Source of the DNA: Staphylococcus sp. NRL 16/872
GTDB lineage: Bacteria; Bacillota; Bacilli; Staphylococcales; Staphylococcaceae
Direction of reading: 5' to 3'
NCBI RefSeq assembly: GCF_022815905.2
Contig: NZ_CP119327.1
Span: 744,001 to 808,000 of the forward strand
Length of the DNA stretch: 64,000 nucleotides
Shown: positions 1-11,515 of the stretch, in pieces
How positions within the stretch are numbered: position 1 is the stretch's first letter
Layout of the letters: every line of letters begins with the position of its first letter
Translations under genes and position numbers: made by a program
The notes under the pieces: generated by a model
What the model was told of the DNA's origin: nothing
The model's database searches: none
What the model saw: the letters and a program-made list of their open reading frames with translations, nothing else

Positions 1-646
1 AAAAATTAATCCTATCGGACTTCGTGTCGGAATCATCCGTGACTGGGAAGCTAAATGGTACGCTGAAAAAGACTTCGCTTCACTTTTACACGAAGATTTA
101 AGAATCCGTAAATTCATTGATAACGAATTAAAAGAAGCATCAGTTTCTCACGTTGAAATCGAACGTGCTGCTAATCGCATTAACATTGCTATTCACACTG
201 GTAAACCAGGTATGGTAATTGGTAAAGGCGGTTCTGAAATTGAAAAACTTCGTAACAAATTAAACACATTAACTGATAAAAAAGTACACATCAACGTTAT
301 CGAAATCAAAAAAGTTGATATCGATGCTCGTTTAGTTGCTGAAAACATTGCACGTCAATTAGAAAACCGTGCTTCATTCCGTCGTGTACAAAAACAAGCT
401 ATTTCAAGAGCTATGAAACTTGGTGCTAAAGGTATCAAAACTCAAGTATCAGGTCGTTTAGGCGGAGCTGACATCGCTCGTGCTGAACAATATTCAGAAG
501 GAACTGTTCCACTTCATACTTTACGTGCTGACATTGATTATGCACACGCTGAAGCTGACACAACTTATGGTAAATTAGGTGTTAAAGTATGGATCTATCG
601 TGGTGAAGTTCTTCCTACTAAGAATACTAGTGAAGGAGGAAAATAA
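1..646 (+). CDS. rpsC: 30S ribosomal protein S3 (5' end cut)
   Basis: S3 lies at the mRNA entry channel of the 30S subunit. The frame is open from base 2 and its first visible residues ([10 protein letters not shown]) match S3 from about residue 4, so only about three codons are missing upstream; the full protein would be about 217 aa, the normal length. The KH-type RNA-binding motif with GKGG lies near residues 77-80. It is followed after two bases by rplP, as in the S10 cluster of Firmicutes, and its promoter is outside the window. Confidence 0.98.
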   Translation, partial: KINPIGLRVGIIRDWEAKWYAEKDFASLLHEDLRIRKFIDNELKEASVSHVEIERAANRINIAIHTGKPGMVIGKGGSEIEKLRNKLNTLTDKKVHINVIEIKKVDIDARLVAENIARQLENRASFRRVQKQAISRAMKLGAKGIKTQVSGRLGGADIARAEQYSEGTVPLHTLRADIDYAHAEADTTYGKLGVKVWIYRGEVLPTKNTSEGGK

Positions 647-648
647 TA

Positions 649-1083
649 ATGTTACTACCAAAACGTGTTAAATATCGTCGTCAACATCGTCCAAAAACAA
701 CTGGTCGTTCAAAAGGCGGTAACTTTGTAACATTTGGTGAGTATGGTTTACAAGCAACTACAACTTCTTGGATCACATCTCGTCAAATCGAATCTGCTCG
801 TATTGCTATGACACGTTATATGAAACGTGGCGGGAAAGTTTGGATTAAAATCTTCCCTCATACACCATACACTAAAAAACCTTTAGAAGTTCGTATGGGT
901 GCCGGTAAAGGTGCTGTTGAAGGCTGGATCGCAGTTGTGAAACCAGGTAGAATCTTATTCGAGGTTGCTGGTGTATCTGAAGAAGTAGCTCGTGAAGCAT
1001 TACGTTTAGCAAGTCACAAACTTCCTGTAAAAACTAAGTTTGTAAAACGTGAAGAATTGGGTGGTGAAACAAATGAAAGCTAA
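649..1083 (+). CDS. rplP: 50S ribosomal protein L16
   Basis: L16 (144 aa) helps form the A-site side of the 50S subunit near the central protuberance. The start [14 protein letters not shown] and the internal [15 protein letters not shown] are typical of the family. A strong ribosome binding site (AGGAGG) lies just before the ATG, overlapping the end of rpsC. Its 3' end overlaps rpmC by 11 bases, which suggests translational coupling. Confidence 0.98.
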   Translation: MLLPKRVKYRRQHRPKTTGRSKGGNFVTFGEYGLQATTTSWITSRQIESARIAMTRYMKRGGKVWIKIFPHTPYTKKPLEVRMGAGKGAVEGWIAVVKPGRILFEVAGVSEEVAREALRLASHKLPVKTKFVKREELGGETNES

Positions 1084-1282
1084 GGAAATTAGAGACTTAA
1101 CCACTTCAGAAATCGAAGAACAAATCAAATCTTCAAAAGAAGAGCTTTTTAACCTACGCTTTCAGTTAGCTACAGGTCAATTAGAGGAAACTGCACGTAT
1201 TCGTACAGTTAGAAAAACAATTGCACGTCTAAAAACTGTTGCTCGTGAAAGAGAAATCGAACAAAGTAAAGCTAATCAATAA
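1073..1282 (+). CDS. rpmC: 50S ribosomal protein L29
   Basis: L29 sits at the peptide exit tunnel and helps dock the signal recognition particle and trigger factor. I place the start at the ATG of [10 protein letters not shown] (69 aa) because this is the family's normal N-terminus; the frame is open eight codons further upstream but that stretch lies inside rplP. The protein is a two-helix hairpin rich in charged residues, as expected. Confidence 0.97.
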
Positions 1283-1308
1283 TTTATATGAAAGAGGAGG
1301 TTACAAAA

Positions 1309-1572
1309 GTGAGTGAAAGAAACGATCGTAAAGTTTATGTAGGTAAAGTTGTTTCAGATAAAATGGACAAAACAATTACCGTACTTGTTGAAACTTACAA
1401 AACACACAAATTATACGGCAAACGAGTAAAATACTCTAAAAAATATAAAACTCATGATGAAAACAACTCAGCTAAATTAGGGGACATTGTTAAAATTCAA
1501 GAAACTCGTCCTTTATCAGCTTCTAAACGTTTCCGTTTAGTAGAAATTGTTGAAGAATCAGTAATTATTTAA
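1309..1572 (+). CDS. rpsQ: 30S ribosomal protein S17
   Basis: S17 is a primary 16S rRNA-binding protein (OB fold). The start is a GTG at 1309: it gives the usual 87-aa protein (M)[13 protein letters not shown], and an AGAGGAGG ribosome binding site lies at 1293-1300. An upstream in-frame ATG at 1288 would lie in front of that binding site and is rejected. Confidence 0.96.
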   Translation: MSERNDRKVYVGKVVSDKMDKTITVLVETYKTHKLYGKRVKYSKKYKTHDENNSAKLGDIVKIQETRPLSASKRFRLVEIVEESVII

Positions 1573-1600
1573 TACAAGATTAGAGATAAAGGAGGTTTAA

Positions 1601-1972
<372 letters not shown>

Positions 1973-2007
1973 TATATATAAACCAAATCATTTAAGGAGG
2001 TGCCCAC

Positions 2008-2325
2008 ATGCATATCAAAAAAGGTGACAACGTAAAAGTTATCGCAGGTAAAGACAAAGGTAAAGAAGGTAAAGTTATCGCTACTGAACCTAAAAAAGAC
2101 CGTGTCGTTGTGGAAGGTGTAAACGTTATTAAAAAACACCAAAAACCAACTCAATTAAATCCTGAAGGTGGAATCTTAGAAACAGAGGCAGCTATCCATG
2201 TTTCTAACGTACAATTATTAGACCCTAAAACAAATGAGCCTACACGTGTTGGTTACAAATTTGTAGATGGTAAAAAAGTTCGTATCGCTAAAAAATCAGG
2301 CGAAGAAATTAAATCTAATAATTAA
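2008..2325 (+). CDS. rplX: 50S ribosomal protein L24
   Basis: L24 (105 aa) starts 50S assembly and later sits near the exit tunnel. The KOW motif is clear at the N-terminus ([15 protein letters not shown], about residues 9-23). AAGGAGG lies just upstream of the ATG. Confidence 0.98.
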   Translation: MHIKKGDNVKVIAGKDKGKEGKVIATEPKKDRVVVEGVNVIKKHQKPTQLNPEGGILETEAAIHVSNVQLLDPKTNEPTRVGYKFVDGKKVRIAKKSGEEIKSNN

Positions 2326-2350
2326 TAACTAGTTGAAAGGAGGATCCACT

Positions 2351-2890
2351 TTGAACCGTTTAAAAGAAAGATATAATACTGAAGTTACTGAAAACTTAGT
2401 GAAAAAATTTAACTACAGTTCTGTAATGGAAGTACCAAAAATCGAAAAAATCGTTGTAAATATGGGTGTAGGTGATGCAGTTCAAAACTCTAAAGTATTA
2501 GACAATGCTGTAGAAGAATTAGAATTAATCACTGGTCAAAAACCATTAATCACAAAAGCTAAAAAATCAGTTGCAACATTCCGTTTACGTGAAGGTATGC
2601 CTATCGGTGCAAAAGTTACACTTCGCGGTGAAAGAATGTATGAATTCTTAGATAAATTAATCGCAGTTTCATTACCTCGTGTACGTGACTTCCAAGGTGT
2701 TTCTAAAACAGCATTCGATGGTCGCGGTAACTACACTTTAGGAATTAAAGAACAATTAATTTTCCCAGAAATCGATTATGATAAAGTAAGTAAAGTAAGA
2801 GGAATGGATATTGTTATCGTAACAACTGCTAACACTGACGAGGAAGCTCGTGAATTGTTAACAAACTTCGGTATGCCATTTCGTAAATAA
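2351..2890 (+). CDS. rplE: 50S ribosomal protein L5
   Basis: L5 binds 5S rRNA in the central protuberance of the 50S subunit. I use the TTG at 2351, giving [16 protein letters not shown] and 179 aa, the usual length; the upstream in-frame ATG at 2333 lies before the ribosome binding site GAAAGGAGG (about 2335-2343). Conserved motifs such as VVNMGVGDA and the C-terminal NFGMPFRK are present. Confidence 0.96.
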   Translation: MNRLKERYNTEVTENLVKKFNYSSVMEVPKIEKIVVNMGVGDAVQNSKVLDNAVEELELITGQKPLITKAKKSVATFRLREGMPIGAKVTLRGERMYEFLDKLIAVSLPRVRDFQGVSKTAFDGRGNYTLGIKEQLIFPEIDYDKVSKVRGMDIVIVTTANTDEEARELLTNFGMPFRK

Positions 2891-2913
2891 TCTCTAAAAA
2901 GGAGGCTAATTAA

Positions 2914-3099
2914 GTGGCTAAAACTTCTATGGTTGCTAAGCAACAGAAAAAACAAAAATATGCAGTACGTGAATATACTCGTTGTGAACGTTGTGGTCGT
3001 CCACATTCTGTATATCGTAAATTCAAATTATGCCGTATTTGTTTCCGTGAATTAGCTTACAAAGGCCAAATTCCTGGCGTACGTAAAGCTAGCTGGTAA
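2914..3099 (+). CDS. rpsN: 30S ribosomal protein S14, zinc-binding type (type Z)
   Basis: This short 61-aa S14 carries the two zinc-binding CxxC pairs (C24, C27 and C40, C43), so it is the zinc-containing paralogue normally encoded in the spc cluster. Many Firmicutes also encode a zinc-free S14 elsewhere for use in zinc shortage; that gene is not in this window. The start is GTG, preceded by AAGGAGG. Confidence 0.97.
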
Positions 3100-3129
3100 T
3101 ATAAAGAGTCTGAAAGGAGGCAACAATCA

Positions 3130-3528
3130 ATGACAATGACAGATCCAATCGCAGATATGCTTACTCGTGTTCGAAACGCAAACATGGTGCGTCACGAGAA
3201 ATTAGAATTACCTGCGTCTAACATTAAAAAACAAATTGCTGAAATCTTAAAAAGTGAAGGTTTCATTAAAAACGTAGAATATGTTGAAGATGATAAACAA
3301 GGTGTTATTCGTTTATTCTTAAAATATGGTCAAAACAATGAACGTGTTATCACAGGATTAAAACGTATCTCTAAACCAGGTTTACGTGTTTATGCTAAAG
3401 CTAACGAAGTACCTAAAGTATTAAACGGTTTAGGTATTGCATTAGTTTCAACTTCTGAAGGTGTTATCACTGACAAAGAAGCTAGAAAACGTAATGTTGG
3501 TGGAGAAATTATCGCATACGTTTGGTAA
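3130..3528 (+). CDS. rpsH: 30S ribosomal protein S8
   Basis: S8 (132 aa) binds helix 21 of 16S rRNA early in 30S assembly; in E. coli it also represses the spc operon. The start [17 protein letters not shown] and the C-terminal GGEIIAYVW are the family hallmarks. GAAAGGAGG lies upstream of the ATG. Confidence 0.98.
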   Translation: MTMTDPIADMLTRVRNANMVRHEKLELPASNIKKQIAEILKSEGFIKNVEYVEDDKQGVIRLFLKYGQNNERVITGLKRISKPGLRVYAKANEVPKVLNGLGIALVSTSEGVITDKEARKRNVGGEIIAYVW

Positions 3529-3552
3529 TAATAAATAAGGAGGTGCCATAAC

Positions 3553-4089
3553 ATGAGTCGTGTTGGTAAGAAAATTATTGACATTCCTAGCGACGTTACA
3601 GTAACTTTTGATGGTCATACAGCTACTGTAAAAGGTCCAAAAGGTGAATTAACTAGAACATTTAATGAAAGAATGACTTTCAAACAAGAAGAAAACACAT
3701 TAGAAGTTGTAAGACCTACTGATTCTAAAGAAGACAGAACAGTTCACGGTACAACTCGTGCTTTATTAAACAATATGGTACAAGGTGTTTCTCAAGGTTT
3801 TGAAAAAACACTTGAACTTGTTGGTGTAGGTTACCGTGCTCAAATGCAAGGTAATGACTTAGTATTAAACGTTGGTTACTCTCATCCTGTTGAAATTAAA
3901 GCTGAAAATGGCATTACTTTCGCAGTAGAGAAAAACACAACAGTACGCGTATCTGGTGTATCTAAAGAGCAAGTTGGAGCTATCGCTTCTAACATCCGTT
4001 CAGTAAGACCTCCAGAACCTTACAAAGGAAAAGGTATCCGTTACCAAGGTGAATATGTTCGCCGTAAAGAAGGTAAAACTGGTAAATAA
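3553..4089 (+). CDS. rplF: 50S ribosomal protein L6
   Basis: L6 (178 aa) has two homologous domains and binds near the sarcin-ricin loop, where elongation factors dock. [13 protein letters not shown] at the start and [14 protein letters not shown] near the C-terminus are diagnostic. Ribosome binding site AAGGAGG, 10 bases before the ATG. Confidence 0.98.
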   Translation: MSRVGKKIIDIPSDVTVTFDGHTATVKGPKGELTRTFNERMTFKQEENTLEVVRPTDSKEDRTVHGTTRALLNNMVQGVSQGFEKTLELVGVGYRAQMQGNDLVLNVGYSHPVEIKAENGITFAVEKNTTVRVSGVSKEQVGAIASNIRSVRPPEPYKGKGIRYQGEYVRRKEGKTGK

Positions 4090-4120
4090 TAGATAACTCT
4101 CTCAAGAAAGGAGTAATAGT

Positions 4121-4483
4121 ATGATCAGTAAAATTGATAAAAACAAAGTGCGTTTGAAAAGACATGCTCGTGTGCGTACTAAATTATCAGGTACAACTGA
4201 AAAACCACGTTTAAATGTATATCGTTCAAACAAACACATTTATGCTCAAATCATTGATGACGTTAATGGTCAAACATTAGCACAAGCATCATCAAAAGAT
4301 AAAGATATTGCTAACGAATCTTCTTCAAAAGTTGATTTATCAACTAAAGTAGGAGAAGCAATTGCTAAAAAAGCAACTGACAAAGGTATTAAAGAAATCG
4401 TATTTGATCGTGGCGGTTACTTATACCATGGTCGTGTGAAAGCATTAGCTGAAGCTGCTAGAGAAAGCGGATTAGAATTTTAA
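4121..4483 (+). CDS. rplR: 50S ribosomal protein L18
   Basis: L18 (120 aa) binds 5S rRNA together with L5. The [15 protein letters not shown] motif and the C-terminal [20 protein letters not shown] are conserved. The length is within a residue or so of staphylococcal homologues. AAAGGAG precedes the ATG. Confidence 0.97.
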   Translation: MISKIDKNKVRLKRHARVRTKLSGTTEKPRLNVYRSNKHIYAQIIDDVNGQTLAQASSKDKDIANESSSKVDLSTKVGEAIAKKATDKGIKEIVFDRGGYLYHGRVKALAEAARESGLEF

Positions 4484-4503
4484 TTTAAAGGAGGGACAAA
4501 TAC

Positions 4504-5004
4504 ATGGCTCGTAGAGAAGAAGAAACGAAAGAATTTGAAGAACGCGTTGTTACAATTAACCGTGTTGCTAAAGTTGTTAAAGGTGGACGTCGTTTCCGTT
4601 TCACTGCATTAGTAGTAGTTGGAGATAAAAATGGTCGTGTAGGTTTCGGTACTGGTAAAGCACAAGAGGTACCTGAAGCTATCAAAAAAGCTGTAGAAGC
4701 AGCTAAAAAAGATTTAGTAGTCGTTCCACGTGTTGAAGGAACAACTCCACACATTATCACTGGTCGTTATGGTTCTGGTAGCGTATTTATGAAACCAGCT
4801 GCACCTGGTACAGGAGTTATCGCTGGTGGTCCAGTACGTGCCGTATTAGAATTAGCAGGTATCACTGATATCTTAAGTAAATCATTAGGATCTAACACAC
4901 CAATTAACATGGTTCGTGCTACAATCAATGGTTTACAAAACCTTAAAAACGCTGAAGATGTTGCTAAATTACGCGGCAAATCAGTTGAAGAATTATATAA
5001 TTAA
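4504..5004 (+). CDS. rpsE: 30S ribosomal protein S5
   Basis: S5 (166 aa) contributes to decoding accuracy and mRNA unwinding at the entry channel. The N-terminal double-stranded-RNA-binding-like domain ([20 protein letters not shown]) and the [14 protein letters not shown] segment are clear. Mutations in the loop near VVKGGRR give spectinomycin resistance in other species; the sequence here looks wild type. Confidence 0.98.
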   Translation: MARREEETKEFEERVVTINRVAKVVKGGRRFRFTALVVVGDKNGRVGFGTGKAQEVPEAIKKAVEAAKKDLVVVPRVEGTTPHIITGRYGSGSVFMKPAAPGTGVIAGGPVRAVLELAGITDILSKSLGSNTPINMVRATINGLQNLKNAEDVAKLRGKSVEELYN

Positions 5005-5020
5005 GGAGGGAAAATAAATA

Positions 5021-5200
5021 ATGGCTAAATTACAAATTACCCTCACTCGTAGTGTTATTGGTCGTCCTGAAACACAACGTAAAACTGTTGAAGCTTTAGG
5101 TCTTAAAAAGACTAATAGCTCAGTAGTTGTTGAAGATAACCCTGCAATCCGTGGGCAAATCAACAAAGTTAAACACTTATTAACAGTTGAAGAAAAATAA
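5021..5200 (+). CDS. rpmD: 50S ribosomal protein L30
   Basis: The ATG at 5021 opens a 59-aa frame ([17 protein letters not shown]...) ending at TAA 5198-5200. The [10 protein letters not shown] motif and the VRG-like loop [11 protein letters not shown] are typical of the short bacterial L30. TTAAGGAGGG lies upstream, and the position between rpsE and rplO is the conserved one. Confidence 0.97.
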   Translation: MAKLQITLTRSVIGRPETQRKTVEALGLKKTNSSVVVEDNPAIRGQINKVKHLLTVEEK

Positions 5201-5219
5201 TTAAGGAGGTGCCTATAAA

Positions 5220-5660
5220 ATGAAATTACATGAGTTAAAAGCAGCTGAAGGTTCACGTCGTGTACGTAACCGTGTTGGTCGTGGTGCTGGTTCAGGTAAT
5301 GGTAAAACTAGTGGTCGCGGTCAAAAAGGTCAAAAAGCACGTTCAGGTGGTAGCGTAAGACCTGGATTCGAAGGTGGTCAATTACCTTTATTCCGTCGTT
5401 TACCAAAACGAGGTTTCACTAACATTAACCGTAAAGAATATGCTATTGTTAACTTAGACCAACTTAATAAATTTGAAGATGGTACTGAAGTAACTCCAGC
5501 TTTATTAGTAGAAACTGGTGTAGTTAAGAATGAAAAATCTGGTATTAAAGTACTAGGTAATGGTTCACTTGACAAAAAGTTAACAGTGAAAGCTCACAAA
5601 TTCTCAGCTTCAGCAGTTGAAGCTATCGATGCTAAAGGTGGAGCACACGAGGTGATCTAA
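5220..5660 (+). CDS. rplO: 50S ribosomal protein L15
   Basis: L15 (146 aa) is a late 50S assembly protein. The extended glycine- and basic-rich N-terminal half (residues about 10-60, with [19 protein letters not shown]) threads into 23S rRNA, as in the family. Its TAA shares one base with the secY ATG (TAATG), implying coupling of the two. Confidence 0.98.
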   Translation: MKLHELKAAEGSRRVRNRVGRGAGSGNGKTSGRGQKGQKARSGGSVRPGFEGGQLPLFRRLPKRGFTNINRKEYAIVNLDQLNKFEDGTEVTPALLVETGVVKNEKSGIKVLGNGSLDKKLTVKAHKFSASAVEAIDAKGGAHEVI

Positions 5661-6952
5661 TGTTCCAAACGCTAGTGAGCTTCTTTAAAACTAAAGAAGT
5701 TCGAAATAAGATTTTCTTTACCTTAGCAATGTTAGTTATATTCAAAATAGGAACTTATATTCCGGCTCCTGGTGTTAATCCAGAGCCTTTTGAACAACAG
5801 GGTTCTGATCAAGGTGTCGCTGCTCTTCTTAACACGTTTGGTGGCGGAGCCTTAAAGAACTTTTCAATATTTGCTATGGGTATTATGCCCTATATCACTG
5901 CATCCATCGTAATGCAATTATTGCAAATGGACATTGTTCCTAAGTTCTCTGAATGGGCTAAACAAGGTGAAGTAGGTAAAAGAAAACTTAGCAATGTAAC
6001 ACGTTATTTCGCTATCATATTGGCTTTTATTCAGTCAATTGGTATGGCATTCCAATTTAATAACTATCTTGGCGGTAAATTAATAGTGCATCAATCTGTC
6101 TTGAGTTATTTATTGATTGCTATTGTATTAACAGCAGGAACTGCATTTTTAATTTGGCTTGGTGACCAAATCACTCAATTTGGTGTTGGTAATGGTATTT
6201 CTATCATTATCTTCGCAGGTATCTTGTCAACATTACCCTCATCTATTATCCAATTTGCACAACAGGCATTTGTTGGTAATGATGATACAACGTTGGCATG
6301 GTTAAAAGTAATTGGGTTAATTGTCGGTTTAATTTTGCTTACAATGGGCGCAATTTACGTGTTAGAAGCTAAACGTAAAATTCCTATTCAATATGCGAAA
6401 AAGCAAACAGGTCAAAGATTAGGTTCACAGGCAACTTATCTACCTTTAAAAGTTAACTCAGCAGGGGTTATCCCAGTAATCTTTGCGATGGCATTTTTCT
6501 TATTGCCAAGAACACTAACATTGTTCTTCCCTAAAGCTGACTGGGCGCAAACAATATCTGAATATGCTAACCCTTCAAACACTTACGGCATGATTGTTTA
6601 TGTAATTTTAATTATTGCATTTACGTATTTCTATGCCTTTGTTCAAGTTAATCCTGAAAAAATGGCAGATAACTTGAAGAAACAAGGTAGCTATGTACCA
6701 GGAATTAGACCTGGTGACCAAACGAAAAAATATATTACTAAAGTACTTTATCGCTTAACTTTTGTAGGCTCTATTTTCTTAGCTGTTATTGCTATCTTAC
6801 CAATCGTAGCTACTAAGTTTATGAACTTACCTCAATCAATTCAAATTGGTGGTACAAGTTTATTAATCGTTATTGGTGTAGCAATTGAAACTATGAAATC
6901 ACTTGAATCACAAGTGAGTCAGAAAGAATATAAAGGCTTTGGTGGTAGATAA
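5660..6952 (+). CDS. secY: Sec translocase channel subunit SecY
   Basis: SecY (430 aa) is the membrane channel of the general protein export pathway and works with SecE, SecG and the motor SecA. About ten hydrophobic segments can be counted. Recognisable motifs include the early [10 protein letters not shown], the plug region after TM1, [15 protein letters not shown], and [14 protein letters not shown] with PGIRPG in the late cytosolic loop that contacts SecA and ribosomes. Staphylococci also have an accessory SecY2 elsewhere; the spc-cluster position marks this as the housekeeping copy. Start overlaps the rplO stop. Confidence 0.98.
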   Translation: MFQTLVSFFKTKEVRNKIFFTLAMLVIFKIGTYIPAPGVNPEPFEQQGSDQGVAALLNTFGGGALKNFSIFAMGIMPYITASIVMQLLQMDIVPKFSEWAKQGEVGKRKLSNVTRYFAIILAFIQSIGMAFQFNNYLGGKLIVHQSVLSYLLIAIVLTAGTAFLIWLGDQITQFGVGNGISIIIFAGILSTLPSSIIQFAQQAFVGNDDTTLAWLKVIGLIVGLILLTMGAIYVLEAKRKIPIQYAKKQTGQRLGSQATYLPLKVNSAGVIPVIFAMAFFLLPRTLTLFFPKADWAQTISEYANPSNTYGMIVYVILIIAFTYFYAFVQVNPEKMADNLKKQGSYVPGIRPGDQTKKYITKVLYRLTFVGSIFLAVIAILPIVATKFMNLPQSIQIGGTSLLIVIGVAIETMKSLESQVSQKEYKGFGGR

Positions 6953-7621
<669 letters not shown>

Positions 7622-7819
7622 ATCAACTTAGTACGGTCTATGTGTAAGTGAATTTTGATTAGGTTTCTCTGGCAAGAATTAATTTTCTGAGTGTCGAAAG
7701 ACGATAATAATTCCCGCATTTTGTTAAACTTATAATAACTAGTCACTATATTAGATTCGTATCGTTGAAGTTGTCTATTGACGATTACCTTACTATTGTA
7801 AAAAGGGGGAAGTTAATCA
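7622..7819 (+). other. untranslated stretch between adk and infA
   Basis: This 198-base gap is unusually long for the ribosomal cluster, where most gaps are under 40 bases. It has no credible reading frame. I see no strong intrinsic terminator; there is a small GTC-GAAA-GAC hairpin near 7692-7703 and AT-rich sequence (TTATAATA near 7730-7737) that could hold a secondary promoter for infA-rplQ, but no clean -35/-10 pair. AAAAAGGGGGAAG before infA is its ribosome binding site. Confidence 0.4.
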
Positions 7820-8038
7820 ATGGCGAAACAAGATGTAATTGAATTAGAAGGTACAGTACTTGATACTTTACCAAATGCTATGTTTAAAGTAGAATTAGAA
7901 AATGGTCATGAAATTTTAGCGCATGTCAGTGGTAAAATTAGAATGAATTATATTCGAATTCTACCTGGCGACAAAGTAACTGTAGAAATGTCTCCGTATG
8001 ATTTATCACGCGGTAGAATTACGTATCGTTATAAATAA
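7820..8038 (+). CDS. infA: translation initiation factor IF-1
   Basis: IF-1 (72 aa, the canonical length) binds the ribosomal A site during initiation with IF-2 and IF-3. The S1-like OB fold begins [30 protein letters not shown] and ends [10 protein letters not shown], both invariant-type segments. A purine-rich ribosome binding site (AAAAAGGGGGAAG) precedes the ATG. Confidence 0.98.
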   Translation: MAKQDVIELEGTVLDTLPNAMFKVELENGHEILAHVSGKIRMNYIRILPGDKVTVEMSPYDLSRGRITYRYK

Positions 8039-8057
8039 TCGTCACTCCATAATATAG

Positions 8058-8183
<126 letters not shown>

Positions 8184-8205
8184 TAAAAGAGAGGTGTAAA
8201 TATAT

Positions 8206-8571
8206 ATGGCACGTATTGCAGGAGTAGATATTCCACGTGAAAAACGCGTTGTTATTTCATTAACTTATGTATACGGTATCGGTACTTCAACAGCTAAAAA
8301 AATCGTTGAAGACGCTAACGTATCAGCTGACACACGCGTAAAAGATTTAACAGATGACGAATTAGGTCGTATCCGTGAAGTTGTAGACGGTTATAAAGTT
8401 GAAGGTGACTTACGTCGTGAACAAAACTTAAACATTAAACGTTTGATGGAAATTTCATCATATCGTGGTATCCGTCACCGTCGTGGTTTACCAGTTCGTG
8501 GACAAAAAACTAAAAACAATGCTCGTACTCGTAAAGGCCCAGTTAAAACTGTAGCTAACAAGAAAAAATAA
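8206..8571 (+). CDS. rpsM: 30S ribosomal protein S13
   Basis: S13 (121 aa) forms intersubunit bridges in the 30S head and contacts P-site tRNA with its basic tail. [15 protein letters not shown] at the start, the helix-two-turn-helix and [22 protein letters not shown] near the end are diagnostic. Confidence 0.98.
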   Translation: MARIAGVDIPREKRVVISLTYVYGIGTSTAKKIVEDANVSADTRVKDLTDDELGRIREVVDGYKVEGDLRREQNLNIKRLMEISSYRGIRHRRGLPVRGQKTKNNARTRKGPVKTVANKKK

Positions 8572-8594
8572 TAGGTAAAGGAGGCAAAATATAA

Positions 8595-8984
8595 ATGGCA
8601 CGTAAACAAGTATCTCGTAAACGTAGAGTTAAAAAGAATATTGAAAATGGTGTAGCTCACATCCGTTCAACATTCAATAATACAATCGTAACTATCACTG
8701 ATGAATTTGGTAATGCTTTATCTTGGTCATCAGCAGGTGCATTAGGTTTCAAAGGATCTAAAAAATCAACACCATTCGCAGCTCAAATGGCTTCTGAAAC
8801 TGCTTCAAAATCAGCAATGGAACATGGTTTAAAAACTGTTGAAGTTACAGTTAAAGGACCTGGACCTGGTCGTGAATCAGCTATTCGTGCATTACAATCA
8901 GCTGGTTTAGAAGTAACTGCAATCAGAGACGTTACTCCAGTACCTCACAACGGTTGTCGTCCACCAAAACGTCGTCGCGTCTAA
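8595..8984 (+). CDS. rpsK: 30S ribosomal protein S11
   Basis: S11 (129 aa) lies on the 30S platform near the E site. [20 protein letters not shown] and the C-terminal [16 protein letters not shown] are the family signatures. AAAGGAGG precedes the ATG. Confidence 0.98.
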
Positions 8985-9067
8985 TTTTTAATGATTGTTA
9001 TTGTTACAGGTCACTGAGCGAAACAGTTTAAAAAATAAGTCGACGTAATTAAGGAGGATTTTTGTAA

Positions 9068-10012
9068 ATGATAGAAATTGAAAAACCTAGAATTGAGACA
9101 ATTGAAATTAGTGAAGATGCTAAATTCGGTAAGTTCGTTGTTGAACCACTTGAACGTGGCTACGGTACTACACTAGGAAACTCCTTACGTCGTATCCTAC
9201 TATCTTCATTACCAGGTGCTGCCGTTAAGTACATTGAAATCGAAGGTGTTTTACACGAATTTTCAGCTATAGATAATGTCGTTGAAGATGTTTCAACTAT
9301 TATTATGAACATCAAAAAATTAGCGCTTAAAATCTATTCTGAAGAAGATAAAACATTAGAGATCGATGTTAGAGATGAAGGCGAAGTAACTGCAAGTGAC
9401 ATTACGCATGATAGTGATGTTGAAGTTCTAAATCCAGAACTTAAAATCGCAACAGTGTCTAAAGGTGGACATTTAAAAATTCGTCTTGTTGCTAATAAGG
9501 GTAGAGGTTACGCATTAGCAGAACAAAATAATACTAGTGATTTACCAATTGGTGTAATTCCTGTTGATTCACTATACTCACCAGTAGAACGTGTTAACTA
9601 TACAGTTGAAAATACACGTGTAGGTCAAAGTAGTGATTTTGATAAATTAACTTTAGATGTTTGGACTAACGGTTCAATCACTCCACAAGAGTCAGTATCA
9701 TTAGCTGCTAAAATTATGACTGAACATTTAAATATTTTCGTTGGTCTTACTGATGAAGCTCAAAATGCTGAAATCATGATTGAAAAAGAAGAAGACCAAA
9801 AAGAAAAAGTACTTGAAATGTCTATCGAAGAGTTAGACTTATCAGTACGTTCATATAACTGTTTAAAACGCGCAGGAATCAATTCTGTACAAGAATTAGC
9901 TGATAAATCAGAAGCTGATATGATGAAAGTGCGTAATTTAGGTCGTAAATCTCTTGAAGAAGTTAAATATAAATTAGAAGATTTAGGATTAGGTTTAAGA
10001 AAAGAAGATTAA
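9068..10012 (+). CDS. rpoA: RNA polymerase alpha subunit
   Basis: RpoA (314 aa) dimerises to seed assembly of core RNA polymerase. The N-terminal domain (about 1-230) contains [25 protein letters not shown], the dimerisation and beta-contact region; the C-terminal domain (about 245-314) contains [21 protein letters not shown] and [10 protein letters not shown], which bind UP elements and activators such as Spx. AAGGAGG lies upstream. The 83-base gap from rpsK is longer than its neighbours but holds no terminator that I can see. Confidence 0.98.
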   Translation: MIEIEKPRIETIEISEDAKFGKFVVEPLERGYGTTLGNSLRRILLSSLPGAAVKYIEIEGVLHEFSAIDNVVEDVSTIIMNIKKLALKIYSEEDKTLEIDVRDEGEVTASDITHDSDVEVLNPELKIATVSKGGHLKIRLVANKGRGYALAEQNNTSDLPIGVIPVDSLYSPVERVNYTVENTRVGQSSDFDKLTLDVWTNGSITPQESVSLAAKIMTEHLNIFVGLTDEAQNAEIMIEKEEDQKEKVLEMSIEELDLSVRSYNCLKRAGINSVQELADKSEADMMKVRNLGRKSLEEVKYKLEDLGLGLRKED

Positions 10013-10033
10013 TAAGTTAAAGGAGGTCAACTC

Positions 10034-10405
10034 ATGGGTTACAGAAAATTAGGTCGTACTTCTGATCAACGTAAGGCTATGTTACGTGACTTAGCTACTT
10101 CACTTATCGTTAGTGAGCGTATTGAAACTACAGAAGCTCGTGCAAAAGAAGTTCGTAGTGTTGTTGAGAAATTAATCACTTTAGGTAAAAAAGGAGATTT
10201 AGCTTCTCGTCGTAATGCTGCTAAAACATTACGTAATGTTGAAATCTTAAACGAAGATGAAACTACACAAACTGCACTTCAAAAATTATTTGGTGAAATT
10301 GCTGAACGTTATACAGAACGTCAAGGTGGTTACACTCGCATCCTTAAAGTAGGCCCTCGTCGTGGTGACGGTGCAGAATCAGTAATTATCGAATTAGTAG
10401 ATTAA
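10034..10405 (+). CDS. rplQ: 50S ribosomal protein L17
   Basis: L17 (123 aa) lies near the tunnel exit. [24 protein letters not shown] at the N-terminus and [14 protein letters not shown] near the C-terminus are diagnostic. It ends the alpha cluster; a strong terminator is about 180 bases further on. Confidence 0.98.
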   Translation: MGYRKLGRTSDQRKAMLRDLATSLIVSERIETTEARAKEVRSVVEKLITLGKKGDLASRRNAAKTLRNVEILNEDETTQTALQKLFGEIAERYTERQGGYTRILKVGPRRGDGAESVIIELVD

Positions 10406-10496
10406 TTCTCTATATAAATACACTAACTACTTATACTAAAGCAAATGAGTGCAACGATAATGTTTGCCACATACAAATATTGTCTAGCTCAGAGTG

Positions 10497-10568
10497 CCCC
10501 ATCAATTAAATATTATTCTAAAGCGTGAACTCAACTAAAATATGATGGGGTGCGCGCTTTTTTATTTT
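10497..10568 (+). terminator. two interleaved stems ending in a T run, after rplQ
   Basis: CCCCATCA (10497-10504) can pair perfectly with TGATGGGG (10543-10550). AAAGCG (10520-10525) can pair with CGCTTT (10555-10560), which runs into T6ATTTT. The two pairings interleave, so they would form either a pseudoknot or two alternative states, as in an attenuator. It may simply be a weak terminator; a stronger one follows. Confidence 0.4.
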
Positions 10569-10579
10569 ATATATTACTT

Positions 10580-10618
10580 AAAGAGAGACATAGATCATTT
10601 CCATGTCTCTCTTTTATT
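10580..10618. terminator. intrinsic terminator of the ribosomal-protein cluster
   Basis: AAGAGAGACAT and ATGTCTCTCTT form an 11-bp stem with a 10-base loop, followed by TTTATTTAT. It lies after rplQ and before ecfA1, whose own start is 85 bases further on. Confidence 0.85.
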
Positions 10619-10702
10619 TATGCTTTCATATTCGCTCATATACAGAATGCAAGTAATCATGTAAAATATGATAGTAACTACGTTTTTAGGAGGAGGATCA
10701 AA

Positions 10703-11515
10703 GTGAAAGTACAACAGCAGAATATAATTGAGTTTGAGCATGTTGGTTTTCGATATCAAAGAGATTCAACCTTCACGCTTAAAGATGTTTCCTTAACTAT
10801 CCCTAAAAACAAATGGACATCAATTGTAGGACATAACGGGTCAGGTAAATCAACCCTAGCTAAACTTATAGTTGGCATTGAAACAGCGACTGAGGGAGAT
10901 ATTTATTTCAATAATCAAAAGGTAATGGAAGACAATCTCAGAGACATAAGAAAACACATTGGGATTGTTTTTCAAAATCCTGAGAACCAATTTGTCGGTT
11001 CGATTGTAAAATATGACGTCGCATTTGGGCTTGAAAATCATTCAGTTCCTCATGATGCAATGCATGAAATTGTAAAGCAGGCTTTAGAAGATGTTGGGAT
11101 GTTAAGCTATGATGATTATGAACCTCAATCTTTATCAGGTGGACAAAAGCAAAGGGTAGCGATTGCTGGAGTGTTAGCGTTAAGCCCTTCCGTGGTTATT
11201 CTTGATGAAGCCACTTCGATGTTAGATCCTTCAGCTAAACAATCGCTTCTTAAACTTATTCATAAAGTGAAGCAAGAAAAAGATGTGACAATTATTTCAA
11301 TCACTCACGACTTAACAGAGGCCATGGAAGGTGATTACATGGTAGTAATGAATGAAGGCCAAGTGTTTAAAGAAGGCACGCCTCAAACAATTTTTAAGGA
11401 TACGAATGAATTGAATGAGATTGGATTAGATTTACCTTTCTCTATGAAAATGAATCACCTGTTAGGCTTCAAAGATAATTATACTACCTACGAAGGGTTG
11501 GTAGCTAAATTATGA
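10703..11515 (+). CDS. ecfA1: ECF transporter ATPase EcfA1 (CbiO-type)
   Basis: One of two ATPases of the energy-coupling factor module that powers uptake of several vitamins through exchangeable S components. With the GTG at 10703 the protein has 270 aa: Walker [10 protein letters not shown] at 43-51, Q-loop Q91, signature LSGGQ at 144-148, Walker B VVILDE at 164-169. I chose this start because AGGAGGAGG lies at 10688-10696; the frame is open further upstream but that stretch crosses the terminator. The stop overlaps ecfA2 (ATGA). No S component gene lies alongside, so this is a shared (group II) module, as usual next to rplQ-truA in Firmicutes. Confidence 0.95.
   Translation: MKVQQQNIIEFEHVGFRYQRDSTFTLKDVSLTIPKNKWTSIVGHNGSGKSTLAKLIVGIETATEGDIYFNNQKVMEDNLRDIRKHIGIVFQNPENQFVGSIVKYDVAFGLENHSVPHDAMHEIVKQALEDVGMLSYDDYEPQSLSGGQKQRVAIAGVLALSPSVVILDEATSMLDPSAKQSLLKLIHKVKQEKDVTIISITHDLTEAMEGDYMVVMNEGQVFKEGTPQTIFKDTNELNEIGLDLPFSMKMNHLLGFKDNYTTYEGLVAKL

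Noticed and set aside
10550-10702. Upstream extension of ecfA1
   Set aside because: It would start inside terminator sequence; the GTG at 10703 behind AGGAGGAGG gives the usual length.
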